From Eretmocerus hayati (Eukaryota > Arthropoda > Insecta > Hymenoptera > Aphelinidae): a DNA stretch of 64,000 bases. The stretch lies in NCBI GenBank assembly GCA_029851415.1, contig CM056743.1, positions 12,516,727 to 12,580,726 of the forward strand, given 5' to 3'. Below the pieces are notes generated by a model. It ran no database searches, was not told the origin of the DNA, and was given only the letters and a program-made list of their open reading frames with translations. A program made the translations under genes and the position numbers. Below are positions 12,105 through 23,729 of this stretch, in pieces. Numbering within the stretch: position 1 is the stretch's first letter; each line of letters starts with the position of its first letter.

Positions 12105-12490
12105 TACGCAAAATTTCACGTGATATTTCAGGTGAAATCTCACGTGATATTTTAGGTAAAATCTCACGTGAGATTCTACGTAAAATTTCAGGTGAGACGA
12201 GAGAGACGCCTGCGCGGTATGGTGGCGCAGCAGTCGCCGGCCCGTGGCACATACGCCTCGCCTGTCAGATTTTATTCGGATTATATTTCACATTTTTAGA
12301 TTAATTTGAGGCATCGAGCTAATAATTGAGCCTCGATGCATCATTTAGGACCAAGCAGAACCCTCAGCGTCGACTCGAATATGCAGAAATACGCATTTTA
12401 AAATCTAATATCACGTGAGATTTCACGTGATATTATGGCCCAATATCACGTAATATCTCACCTGTTTCACGTGAAATATCACGTGAAATG
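12105..12490. repeat. Two CACGTG-rich palindromic clusters
   Basis: Clusters at about 12105-12200 and 12405-12490 iterate TTTCACGTGATATT, TCTCACGTGAGATT and relatives, spaced about 20 bp. Every unit contains the palindrome CACGTG or the variant CAGGTG. The ~200 bp between the clusters is not repetitive. CACGTG is an E-box core, but the density suggests a satellite rather than an enhancer. Confidence 0.65.
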
Positions 12491-12504
12491 TTTTTACCGA
12501 GTGG

Positions 12505-13250
12505 TGATGATCCTTGGTAGCGCCGAAAATCTGAGTCTCATTGACATTAATCAACTTCCCAATATTTCTATCGATGGCTCTCCTGTTGAGTTTGTTACCG
12601 TTGCCAAGAATCTTGGTGTATGGATCTGACCTAAATTGGAGTAAACATGTATCGTACATTTGCCAACGTGTGTTTGGGACCCTACGCCAACTCCGTCCTC
12701 ACCAGCATGCTCTGTCTTTTTCATTTCGCAAGACCCTTGTACAAATACTCGTTCTTTCTATATTAGACTATGCCTTCCTTGTCTACCACGATCTCTCCGA
12801 AGAACAAAACTTGAAGCGTCAACGTGCACAGAATGCCTGCACACGATTTGTATTCAGAAACATCCCTTGGAGTGATCATGTGACACCCTACCAACATAAG
12901 TTGGGATGGCTTACGGTCAAAGCCCGTAGAGAGTATTTCCTAGCCAGTCTGCTATTCCAGATACTGAAAACTCAGAAACCACACTATCTGGCCAAAAATA
13001 TATAGAAGTATGAAACACAGGACTACACAGATCAACTCGACTCCAGACCTGAGATCTCCTCATTTCCAATTGGCACACAACATTTTATAAAAATTCTTTC
13101 CACCTTTCTGCCTCTTACCTTTAGAATTCACTTCCACGCTCTATAACAAGCCTCCCGCGAGGCTCGACCTCCCTGAAATGTTTCAAATGTCACTTACTCC
13201 GATATTTCTCTTGTCTGGAACCGAATCCGACCTTGATACGTAACTTTCTA
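12505..13250 (+). pseudogene. LINE reverse-transcriptase C-terminal remnant
   Basis: A broken non-LTR retrotransposon ORF2. It opens with MILGSAENLSLIDI and FVTVAKNLGVWI, the segment after the RT catalytic core in Jockey/LOA/CR1-type LINEs. A frameshift near 12628 moves it to the frame giving LNWSKHVSYICQRVFGTL, then ILDYAFLVYHDL and KLGWLTVKARREY. After a stop at about 13003, frames continue with LPLTFRIHFHAL, the usual end of such proteins. The catalytic YxDD segment and everything upstream are absent, so it is 5'-truncated and dead. The exact LINE clade is not resolved. Confidence 0.85.
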
Positions 13251-14119
13251 CCCTCCCCTTTGAATGTTCCAATTCCTACTCAAGGTTGCTCAGAGTTAAT
13301 GGTCGATCCACGTGTGATACACTATGCAATTTTGAATACGAACTTAGTGCTCTAAATATCATACTGATATCTTTATTTATGTAATCTCGAGCATTTGAAC
13401 TCGACTTTATGTTCAGAATATCCTATTTTATATATTGTTCATCATTTGTGGATATACTTCTCGTAAGTTAGATTTCAAGTACACGTATCTGAATTATTTA
13501 TTCATATCCTTATTTAGAGCAATTTTCTCTTCACAAATGGAGCAATACGGAGGATAGATAGATAGGTAGATGAACGCTCTATTCTACCTACAGGCAAAAA
13601 CAATATGAATACAATCATTACATATAACTTGAGAAGAGAATTTCCAAAGATAAAATTGAGAAAGACAGATTACCTGATACTTATTACTAAAAGAGTATAG
13701 AAAATCAACAATTGATATTTGGTCAGCGCTATTTACAGTCTTGTTTTTATCACATGCAGAGTGATATGTCACTTACATAATACCAGGTAACACAGTTACG
13801 ATTGTCACAGTTGACAACAAAGCAGCCTACTCTGCTGCCTGGGAGTGCTCATTCCAAAGCATTTGGAATTATTGAGGAGTCTTGGGAGTCAAGCTTGAGT
13901 AAATAAAGCGTCAAAGGGCGTTTGAACGGTGACTATGAGGATGAGTTGCGTCGGAGGGTAGTATTGAGAATTCGTCCAAGGAGAGCAAATGCCACTCCAG
14001 CTCACTTTTATTAAAATTTGAGTGAAATAATTGTTCTTATCATATAAAAATTTGATTTGTGCATATTGAAGAGCTGTGATCAGATGAGGAAGTTGATTTC
14101 TACCTTTTTATTTTCATAA
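13251..14119. other. Unassigned AT-rich stretch
   Basis: The first ~200 bases may be the 3' untranslated part of the LINE remnant. The rest shows no gene. Frames at 13584-13772 lack motifs. Confidence 0.35.
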
Positions 14120-15350
14120 AAAAGAAGTGAGATACTCCCCCCCCCCTCACATTCACTTCTTTCAAAAGAATAACTTGGCGAGTATGAGATTGTTTCTCAG
14201 AAGTTATTAATTCTCACATACTTTTCATTGTAATAATGATAATTTCTGATGAGTTGAAATTGTGTAATGCATTGATTCAAGTAATTTGGATCAGCAATAT
14301 TACATAGTTTCAACTCTTGAAAGAAATAAAAGCAAAGAAACTATGTCAAGTATTCTAAAAGTTTGAGAGACCAACCATTGTTTGAAGAACATATAGCATG
14401 GTTTCAACTCCTGAAAGGAATGAAATAAATCGAAAACCATGTCGGGTATTTTTCGAAATCGATGAGAATCATCAAGATCCGAATAGGATGGAGGTAAAAT
14501 GAATTTGTGTGACCTTCATTGAATTGTATTTGTGATACATCTCGGAAATTTCGTAAGTTCTTCCTTCCTTGCTGTTTGTTGATTCCAAAATTTTCATTGG
14601 GAAATTTGAAAAAACAAAAGGCAATCAAGTCAAAAATCTTGCCGATCACCCTTCAGAGATCATATTTTTCTATTAGAATATGAAGCTAATCACTCGTCGC
14701 TCTCCTATGTACTTGGTATCACTATGGAAAACGACAGCATTAGCGCTCCTAATTGATGGAAAGGAACCCAATTTTGATGTGAAAGCGACGAGTAGTTCGC
14801 TTCATATTCTAATAGAAAAATATGAATTTTGAAGGGTGATCGGCAAGATTTTTGACTTGATTGACTTTCATTTCTTCAAATTTTCCAATGAAAATTTTGG
14901 AATCAACAAACAACAAGAAAGGAAGACCTTACGAAATTTCCGAGATGTATCACAAATACAATTCAATGAAGGTCACACAAATTCATTTTACCTCCATCCT
15001 ATTCGGATCTTGATGATTCTCATCGATTTCGAAAAATACCCGACATGGTTTTCCATTTATTTCATTCCTTTCAGGAGTTGAAACCATGCTATATGTTCTT
15101 CAAACAATGGTTGGTCTCTCAAACTTTTAGAATACTTGACATAGTTTCTTTGCTTTTATTTCTTTCAAGAGTTGAAACTATGTAATATTGCTGATCCAAA
15201 TTACTCGAATCAATGCATTACACAATTTCAACTCATCAGAAATTATCATTATTACAATGAAAAGTATGTGAAATCAATAACTTCTGAGAAACAATCTCAT
15301 ACTCGCCAAGTTATACTTTTGAAGACAGTGAATGTGAGGTGGGGAGTATA
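14120..15350. mobile_element. Near-perfect palindrome, ~600-bp arms
   Basis: The left arm (about 14120-14735) is the reverse complement of the right arm (about 14775-15350) with a ~40-bp centre. Outer edges differ slightly: a CCCCCCCCCC run at the left is GTGGGGAG at the right. Each arm contains an 81-codon open frame reading outward-in (minus 14404-14649, plus 14836-15081). The two peptides differ at about six positions, including LIAFCFF against LIDFHFF. The peptide resembles no family I know. The structure fits a non-autonomous foldback element. Confidence 0.8.
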
Positions 15351-15439
15351 TTTTCATACACGTTATGTGATTATTGGTTTTTGTGCCTCATGTCCACCCA
15401 TTGTCCCCGGGTAACGAATATTATGAATGAACGAATCAA

Positions 15440-15545
15440 TCAATCAGTCTCCCATCTCCCACCCCCAACTTCCATCTACGCCCCATCTCGTACCTCGCAT
15501 CTCACATCTTCTATCTCCAATCTTTCAACTCCTAACTCTCATACA
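15440..15545. repeat. CT-rich minisatellite (CTCCCATCT-type)
   Basis: A degenerate run of ~9-10-bp units such as TCTCCCATC, CATCTCGTAC and CTCACATCTTC. It is the reverse-complement type of the GA-rich array at 19323-19545, and just before it lies AATCAATCAATCAG. Confidence 0.6.
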
Positions 15546-15559
15546 AGCAACCCGAAACG

Positions 15560-17800
15560 CGAGAGCCGGGCGGACAGATTTTGATCGGGCATCTCGTAAT
15601 ATTAGCGTTATTGCCTTCCCGTGGTGTCCAATTGGACACTTACTGATGATTTCAGATCTTAAACATTAGCGATTTTCTTTCTTACTCAAGGTACAATCAT
15701 TTTCAACCAATAGTTCTTGCAAATTGTCAATTCACATGATTTAAAATTATTTGTTCCTCTGTCAAATCTACGCGCTACGATGGAGATTCTCGCTCTAGGC
15801 GTTTCTCCTGGAAAGTCTATGCCTATCGGATTAGTGTATGTGCGGTAAGGTGTGTCCGTGTAAGCAATTAGGGGGGGGGGGGACTCTATCCTCTCTACGG
15901 GAAATTCGTGGTGCTCGAAGTGATCTCGTGGATAATTGGCTGTACATCTCAATTCCGCGTGGTCACCCCGCCCCCTGATGAACTTGTCCAGTGAGAGAAC
16001 AAGAAATGCACTTGTCATTAGCCTTCCGATTCGCGCACAGACATCATTGACCTCGAAACGTTTCTAATTGTTTCGACCGCGATCAGCGCGCCGAACTCTC
16101 TTGCGGACGGTTGCTTCTTAGATTTTCACTTGGCCCAAAGGATACACAATTCGCCAATGCCCCATGCAATACCTTACGTTATTTTTCAACACATCTAATA
16201 CGTGTAGTATTGAAGAGACTATCTCGGAGACTATGGTGTGATTTTCAGACATAATAATTTAATCGAAAACTATTGAAATCAAACGAGAGATCGCATGCAC
16301 AGAGTACTTTCACCTATTGATTTTTTGCTTAAAAATTCTAGTATCAGTCAGAGCGATGACTAAAACCCGTTTTAACCAATTTATTCGCGCTATAATCGAT
16401 CTGCAGAACACATTTTCTTCAATTATGTATTTGGTTGCGTCGAACAAAATCTATACGTGACAGAGAATCTAGGACCAGATACCCGAGCGCACGAATATTC
16501 TCGAATGGAATTCCAATCTAGTCCCTGATGCTAATACTGACCTTTTCTCCAGCCCCTGAGACATATCACAGCTCTTCCTGAGGTCAACTTTGAGCCACGC
16601 GAATCTAAATAATTGTTTTGCAGAACCCAAGTATATAAAAATCACGTACGGAAATTCACCACTGCGCGTGCTAATATAATTTTTCAGCCCGACTCTCTAG
16701 AATAACTTTGCTAGAAAATCCATGTTTGGCAGAATGTCACAAATATCTAACCTGTGAAAATGTCACAGATCCCGGTCGAATTGCCAGGTTGTGAGTATTA
16801 ACCATCGTATCATAAGAGTGAGTTCATCCAAATAGAATCTCCATTCTTTTGAATTATGTCGAAAACTTTTGATGCTTTTCCAACCTTGTTCGCAACTTTC
16901 CGTTGCCGTTTGCAGTCACGAGAGGAATTTTCCCTCCGACCACAGTTCTGAGATCTTTCAAATTTCCATGACATGCTATATGTCTCTCCCTACGAAGAAC
17001 TCCGTATCTCCACCTCCCTAAGAAACTATAGCACATCTCGCCAATGTACAAGCTTAGACGAGATGTGCTAGCCTCTGGAGGAGGTTTGAGATGTGGAGTT
17101 CTTCATTGGGAGTGACGATTTGTTGCGCAAAATGCCAGCATATCCTGGCGCAATAGCTTCCAATGAGATAAGTGTCGAATAAGTGAATAGAGGGTGCTTG
17201 AAATATATCGTAGTATCACCATGATTTTGTCTTACATCAGTATTATTAATTGAATAATTAAAGAAACCGAAGGTAGCCATAAAAGTGCCACTTTCATTCA
17301 AAGGTCTGGATACTATTCATCGTCAGCTTACGTTTCACGATAACTTGACTGGTAGCGATAATTCCGTGACGAGCCTCTGTCGTCTTTCTATATTATTGAT
17401 GTCAAGAGAAATAGGTGACGAAGGCGATGTCACGCAGATTTTTGTGGGAATGTCTGAGCAAAGCGTGCAGTAATTCCTAGATAATAAGATGATCGTATCA
17501 CTGCTTTCTTGGCAAGATGAATAATCGATGAAGAAACCGAGTTTCTGGTGGTTACGCTTCTGATACCCTATTCGGTTATACCTTCGTGCGCTACACCTCT
17601 GTATTTATTCGTCGTCTATTTCATATTTCTTGCCATTACTGTGTACAGCAAATTCACATGCGATTTGACTAATGCACAATCAAATGAGTATTCAGTTTTA
17701 TTTTTAGGTAGATCGGCGGAAGAAATAAATTGAACATTTTCAGACGTTAGTCTTGAGCGTTCCAAGTATAGTGAGTAATTAACTAATTAGTAAATAATGA
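15560..17800. other. Unassigned stretch
   Basis: No gene was recognised. The longest frame (minus 15686-16018, 110 codons) has no motif. A small hairpin AGCACATCTCG/CGAGATGTGCT lies at about 17030-17072. Confidence 0.35.
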
Positions 17801-17809
17801 GATGAGTGG

Positions 17810-18165
17810 CCGTATGGGTCATGGGTGGATCGGTGGGTGGATGGGGTGGTAGGTGGCTGGCTGGGTAGGTATTCGGAAGGGTGGGTAGGTTAGTGTGTCG
17901 CGATGGTGGTGGCGGCGGTGATGGTGGTGGCGGTGGCGGTGATAATTGACGATTGATTATGTACTGATGGCTGTTGACTGTTGGCTTACGACTGTTGACT
18001 TGAGACTGTCGACTTCAGACTGTTTACTCGAGTCTGTTGACTTGAGACTACTGACTGTTGATCTAAGACTGGTGGCTTATAACTGTCGACAGTTGATTGT
18101 TGGCTATTGATTGTTTTCTGTTTACTGTTGACTGCTCATTGGTGATTAGTGATTACCATCTTACT
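17810..18165. repeat. Simple-sequence and GACTGTTGACT minisatellite tract
   Basis: From 17810 there is a G-rich TGGGTGG/GGTGG run, then GGTGGCGGCGGTGATGG triplets to about 17942. From 17960 to 18140 follows a ~11-bp degenerate repeat of GACTGTTGACTT and GACTGTCGACTT types. Confidence 0.7.
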
Positions 18166-18399
18166 CAACTCAGTTATTTGTCTCAATAGATGCGTGGGTC
18201 TATCAAGTTACAGAGTAGGTTGATTAAAATATTTGAATGGATTTCCTGGTAAAAAATGCAACAAATCTCGAAAGTTTTGTGGAAATTTGTGGTAGACATC
18301 GTTCAGTAGCATTCACGTAGGCACTGTTCTACTCACGAGGGCTCGTAATAAGAGAGAAGTTTATCACAGAGGGAAAGTGGGATGAAAGTAACATTTTCT

Positions 18400-19322
18400 C
18401 TCCTGGATCGAGTGAGCCATTCTGCTCGGTCTTCAGCGAATATAAGCAGTACGTAGTTTGTGCTTCATCATTTCTGCTGGGGTGTAATCTAAATCGATTT
18501 CTGAATTCTTATTCAGGAGGCGTGCAGATACAATTGCAAACGATTGATTCAGAGCTTCGGTACGTGGGGCTGAATCCATGAATTCAGCTCTTGTGCCTCG
18601 CTTTGATAGTCTCAAGCCGAGACAGTTTTCGCTTGAGGCGAAATCGAGGTCTGAGATTGGCAGGTGAATCGGATTTGAGAATTGAAAAGGTGAGTGACCC
18701 AATGAGGTAGTTTCTGCGTTTTTCGAATGGTAACCAATTGAGGGCAATCCGATATGTAATCAGAGCGTACACAGTAATTGAGTTGTCCATGGAGTTTTAG
18801 AGCTTGTCCTCTTGTCAAGCCTGTGAAGAGGGTTGCAGAAAAATCAAAGTGGGGAAGGACTAAGCTTTGGACTAACCGTTGTCTGGGTGGAAGCGGAAGA
18901 GCTTGGCTTAGGGCACATAGTGAGTATAATGAACCGTGTATGCGTTTAAAGATTTGATTTACTTGAGGAACCCGATTGAGTGTTGGGGTGATTGTGACCC
19001 CAAGAATTTTCATTTGAGATGAGTAGGGAAGGGACATCCCATCAAAATTGATGCGAGGTATAAAACTCGCTCCCAAGAATCATTGCAGACCTTTTGGGAA
19101 TTTTGAGACGGAGGTAAATGCATCTTGCCCAACTCGCCACCGCTTGAGCATCTCTTGTGATCAGAGCGATTTTCGTGTGCAGGTCAGAGGCAGGGCGTGA
19201 AGATAGATTTAGGTATTTTCTGCAAATATCTTGTGAGAGGAATGGAGGAGTATGCATGAGAGGTCGTTGGCGAATATGAGGAAGAGCAATGGTCCGATCA
19301 CACTTCCTTGTGGCACACCTGC
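18400..19322 (-). pseudogene. Broken LINE reverse transcriptase
   Basis: On the minus strand a frame entering at 19322 reads AGVPQGSVIGPLLFLIFAND, the RT domain segment just before the catalytic motif of insect non-LTR elements. After stops and frameshifts, 19076-18612 encodes INFDGMSLPYSSQMKILGVT, SLYSLCALSQALPLPPRQRL and LVLPHFDFSATLF, the same post-RT region seen in the 12.5-kb remnant. The tail runs on to about 18400 through frames with FEKRRNYLIGSLTF. The protein cannot be functional: it is 5'-truncated at the GA-rich array and has at least three frame breaks. Confidence 0.85.
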
Positions 19323-19545
19323 ACTTATAGGTAGGTAGGATGGGAGCATGGGAGGTAGGAGATGCGAGATGGAAGATGGGAGATGAAAAGTAGGAGGTTG
19401 GAGATGGGAGGTAGAATATAGAAGGGAGGTGAGAGTTGGGAGTTAGGAGATGGGGAGTGGGAGATGGCAGGTGGCGATGAAAAATGGTCAATGGAGGATG
19501 GGAGATGGAAGTTGGGAGTTGAGAGATAGAAGGTTGCAGATGGTT
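19323..19545. repeat. GA-rich GGGAGATGG minisatellite
   Basis: About 220 bp of degenerate units such as TGGGAGATG, GGAGGTAGAA and GAGAGTTGGG sit exactly between two minus-strand LINE remnants. The open frames on the opposite strand (rich in HLPSPTS) are products of this repeat and not genes. Confidence 0.75.
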
Positions 19546-20480
19546 TGATTGATTGATTGAAATTAACTTTATTGGAGTCTAAGGGTATGACCCCATGAGA
19601 CTCTTTGGAGAAATGCAATAACAAGATATATAAATTGGAAATATATGCAAAATAACAGTAAATCTAGAGGAAGTGCACACAGGTAATAATATGAGGAAGT
19701 ACTAGTGGCGCGCGCAGTGCATACTCGTAATCTACTACTAAGAGGGATGGACAGATATAGAAAGAAAGAGGGAGAAACAGCAATAATATTGGGTGAAAGA
19801 ATCATTCGAGATTCAAGTAGATAGAAGATCAACGAGAGGGGGAGGAAAGGGTGCAGCATCTAGGGTTTGAGCTCTTGAGATCCAGTCAGCTCTGTCCTGA
19901 CATAAAAGGTGGTTTAGGAGAATTTTCTTGAATTGGGGAAAAATGTCAGGACTGAGGTGGGACTGAGCTCCATACGAGGGAGGGAGTTGATGGGCTCTGA
20001 AGCAGCAATGACGAAAGACTGTTTCAACGTTTCGGTTCTAGGGGTTCTGTAGTCGAGCATGTGAGCAGGAAGCCTCCTACATTAAGGAGGAGGTGCGTCA
20101 TCATACTTGAGTTTGAACAGAGAACGTAAGGTGGAAGGTTCCCCGGTAGCGAGAATTTTGAAGGCAAGGCAGCCAATGAAGTGAAGACGTCTGCGTTTAG
20201 TTGATAGCCAACCAAGAAACTGGGAAGATAAGAGATGGAAAATGAGAGATGGGAGTGAGAAAGAGAATAAGTGTCTCGACAGTTTCAGTATCATAAATTG
20301 GTCAATGTCGGATATTCTATCAATGTCTCCAATAATATGCGAAAGGGTTAAACTATGGTTTAATCCTTTCGCATGTGGTGCAACCCTACTGTGGTACAAG
20401 GCCATGTGGATTACGGATGGCTTTGAGGGAGTTTCGCCAGGTCGGTAGGTTGGAGGTCGGGTGGTTGAGTGCACGAGTTG
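19546..20480 (-). pseudogene. LINE 3' end with GATT-repeat tail
   Basis: Minus-strand frames give LGWLSTKRRRLHFIGCLAFK and LRSLFKLKYDD, matching the C-terminal post-RT region of Jockey/CR1-like ORF2, followed in another frame by a terminal segment with SFVIAASEPINSLP. The element ends at about 19545 with TCAATCAATCAATC on the coding strand, a short tandem 3' tail as used by several LINE clades in place of poly(A). Upstream (20220-20370) a GA-rich patch and a hairpin (CGAAAGGGTTAAACTA with its partner) interrupt the frame. Dead copy. Confidence 0.75.
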
Positions 20481-21258
20481 GTGCGAGTGGATGACTAATT
20501 AATTGAACTGGTTTATTAATCTATCTGATTATTATTAGTCAATTATCTGACATTTTCAAATCATTGATTTGTCGTGGGTCATGTATTATCTACGAATATT
20601 CGAACGATCATCAATCATTGTTTCACAACCATCATTACCGAACTACAAAAGCATTTCAGGGGCCTTTGACTAATCAAGAATATTTACAAGCGGCACAACG
20701 ATCGGTAGCGAGTGAAGCTGTGACGCTAATTAGGATTAAGCTCGAATAGTGCATGATATCGATCCTTCAACATTCTAATACTTCGGTTTGGACTTCGGTA
20801 AATGGTCTTCCAGAAATAAATAGTCTTACGCAAGCTAAAAGGGCTACCAGCTGAAATGCAATGGTTTTAAAGAAAAAGAAAAGGAGTAAGGCTGATTGTT
20901 AGTAGATACATTACTCAAACTCTGCAATGAAGAGCAGCGGAACAATGAACAATGCAGAATCAATTTTTGCAGAGGGAATCTAATTAGGGTGAGTGGTCGG
21001 GCAAAGACATATTATGTATATACAAGAGTTCGAGACGAATCTCTCGCAAATCACGTTTTATTCATCGTACAATAAATGTCTAATTTTTCAATACATTACA
21101 CTCACATACTCATGATCGTTTTATGAAATCACCTTGTTGCACTATTATCACTATTTATATCTCACGCATGAGGACTACAATGATGATTGGATAAGAGTAC
21201 GAAATTCATTATTTCTCAATTATTCAAGACAAATCGTTTCGCACAGCCTCAGTACGAG
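20481..21258. other. Unassigned stretch
   Basis: No gene or repeat was recognised. The frame at 20564-20749 has no motif. Confidence 0.35.
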
Positions 21259-21263
21259 TTTAA

Positions 21264-21640
21264 GGCGATGCGGTCACCGTGCACCGTGACCATGGACCTT
21301 GAAAATACATCTTACATAAAAAGTTTGATGATTCAAAGTGTGAGACGAGTTGTCGAATACTTGTTATTGTCCAACTTGTATTCCTCAATCCGTCGCTTAG
21401 CCCAAATCACAAGAGAATCGAAGAAAAGTGGGAATAACTCGGCCGCGGGGACCTCCTAACCTATAATATACGCTCATTTTTATTCCCAACTTTCTCCGAT
21501 TCTATTGCAATTTGGGCTTAACGAAGAGCAGACAAATCTAGATGATAACAAATATTTGTGCGCTCGTCGTTTAGCCCAAATCGCAACAGAATCGGAGAAA
21601 GTTGGGAATGATTTTCAGCTTGCATGGTGACCGCATCGCC
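21264..21640. mobile_element. TTAA-flanked TIR element (377 bp)
   Basis: The termini GGCGATGCGGTCACC and GGTGACCGCATCGCC are perfect inverted repeats, each directly flanked by TTAA (21260-21263 and 21641-21644). Inside, the string TTAGCCCAAATC...GAATCG occurs three times (about 21397, inverted near 21500, and 21571). It is the second TTAA-flanked family in the window, consistent with piggyBac/Kolobok-type non-autonomous elements. Confidence 0.8.
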
Positions 21641-21649
21641 TTAAACCGA

Positions 21650-23640
21650 TCGGTCAATGTCCTCAATTTATTTACCAATACAACAGTTGGTCACAACAGT
21701 GCTTCAAATATGCAAGTCGAGTACTAGTATCTAACATAGAATTCCACATAAGAAGCACAAATAACTGTCAGTTTAGACGGAGTACAATGAAATTTCGGTA
21801 CAACGAACTAAGACTAAAAAAAATCACCTGATTTTTTAAAATGTCTTATGTACTGCAAGCTTCAAAGCACTGAATAATTCAAGGAATCTCAAATTTGAAA
21901 TATTCAAGTTCCAATGTAATTCATCGTAATATTATTTTTCTCATTATATTTCGAGAATTCGGGATCATTGCTCGATCTTTGAATATTTGGGTCAATGGAA
22001 AGATGTGCTGCGGCATTGCCATTCAAACTCACATTCGTGAAAATCTTCAAATGAGCATCGATTCAAACTTAGAGGGGAAAATACTGAATCGTGGTCTTGA
22101 GTCTTCGCCAAGGTTTTTCACAGTCCTAAAGTTATCCATCAGCTTGAATATGGATAAATAGGCCTGCCTCTTCCTTGGATTTTGAGCAAGGGACTCCAGC
22201 ATTGACAGTATGTGAGCCCGTACTAAATAATCATGCAAGTTTTTGGATATTCCAAGCAGCGAATAGATAGCTCGCTCATTTGACAATGTCATCGCTTCAT
22301 TCGCTTCATGCCCTGTACATTACAAGCCAGGTAAAAAATTTTGGCAAGAATTGGTAACTAGCGACGAGCCGTTATCTCCCCGTTTACAACTCCACTGATT
22401 CAATTCATTCTAAAATCACACAGATTCCACAAGTTCACCGGATAGAAGTTGCGTAACAAGTGCCTCAAATATCCCTCCCTGCTTATTTATCAATTGATTA
22501 GAATATGATCACAAAACTCATTGAATCGAAGACACACGGATTAGGGGCAACAACTGCTTTGTTTTCTGAGTAAAGGACTAGAATCGAGCAATGTACCAAG
22601 AAGGCAGCATCCGAATTGACCTTCGATCAAAAAAAAAAAAAAAAAATCGAAAAAGCTTATGGTTGAATCCATTCCTAATTAACTCGAAGTACTTGAGGGA
22701 TCTAAGAAGAACTGAACGCAGAACCAACCCAAAAAGGTCTGCTGGTACTCAAATCCGCGAGACTGGACAAAGTTATGAAAATCTCAAGATTTGACCCGGG
22801 ATTTCACGATTACCCTTAGAAATGTGAGAAAGTTGCTAACCGCCATGATTTAAATCCATAACAAATAACGATCTCTATAAACAATACTGGAATTAATCTC
22901 AAAGTTTTCATTTTTTTTCAATTAGAATCTCTCGTAAGACGCGAGCCTACTGGGAGAAAGGTACGCGAAAGGTACTGGGAGACGCTTCTTCGTGACAAAA
23001 TCGCAATTTTCGACTGAACAGGGTCATAATTCTCTCACGCCTTAGTTTGCCACAGCCGGGGCTGTTCACCGACCGGTCTGAAAATTGGATGTGATGGATT
23101 ATAACATATAGAAACATATAATTTTCACCCGAGGCTGTGCCTGTCAATGCGTCAGAGTGGCGATGATTCGTTGGAGCGAACTCCGATTTTACATTTTCTC
23201 CTGTATCGCTCCTCTAATGGATGCAGCACTCGGGGCGATGAATATTTCGTATCTGTAGAAACGACATCTTATTCTACATCCAAAAACCTACAAATCTAGC
23301 CCAAGAACGATAGTATGCTCGAGTTGAATATTAACCATCAAGGACGAAAAAATCTACCAAAATCACTTATGATAGTGTGCTCGATTCCGCAGGGCGATGC
23401 GGCTCAAAATGAGAAAAGTTATTTTTGCGTAAACGGGGTCAAAAACCCGTTACTCTTTCTTCGTGTAGCACACGAAAATTTCGATTCCGTTGGGATTGAA
23501 ACCATGTGTAAACTGATATTTGTACCTCAAGAAATGACTATGAGAATCGCGCCTACTACAACCTCATCTCGGTCGTGATGCGAGGCTTGTGAGGATTGAC
23601 AAATGACGAAAATGAGCGTTTCGGCGCCTGAGACACATCT
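21650..23640. other. Unassigned stretch
   Basis: No recognisable gene. An A17 run lies at about 22630-22646. Frames at 21895-22292 overlap on opposite strands and lack family motifs. Confidence 0.35.
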
Positions 23641-23643
23641 TCA

Positions 23644-23727
23644 TTTATGGTCGCCGGGCTACAATCTGGCCTTGACGGCCGCGTAGACGGCCCGCAATGT
23701 GCTAGATTGTTGCCCGGCGACCATAAA
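23644..23727. mobile_element. 84-bp mini-MITE
   Basis: The arms TTTATGGTCGCCGGGC and GCCCGGCGACCATAAA are perfect complements and continue imperfectly inwards (TACAATCTGG against CTAGATTGT). The GC-rich core contrasts with the AT-rich flanks. Confidence 0.75.
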
Positions 23728-23729
23728 GA

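Noticed and set aside
11758..12304. Overlapping 109- and 113-codon frames as a secreted protein
   Set aside because: They arise from degenerate CCGGG/ACTGGATC repeats and the CACGTG array and are not preserved in one phase.
15686..16018. 110-codon minus-strand open frame
   Set aside because: No domain, no splice context, composition like surrounding DNA. Treated as chance.
19042..19624. Frames rich in HLPSPTS as a low-complexity protein
   Set aside because: They are translations of the GGGAGATGG minisatellite and shift frame freely.
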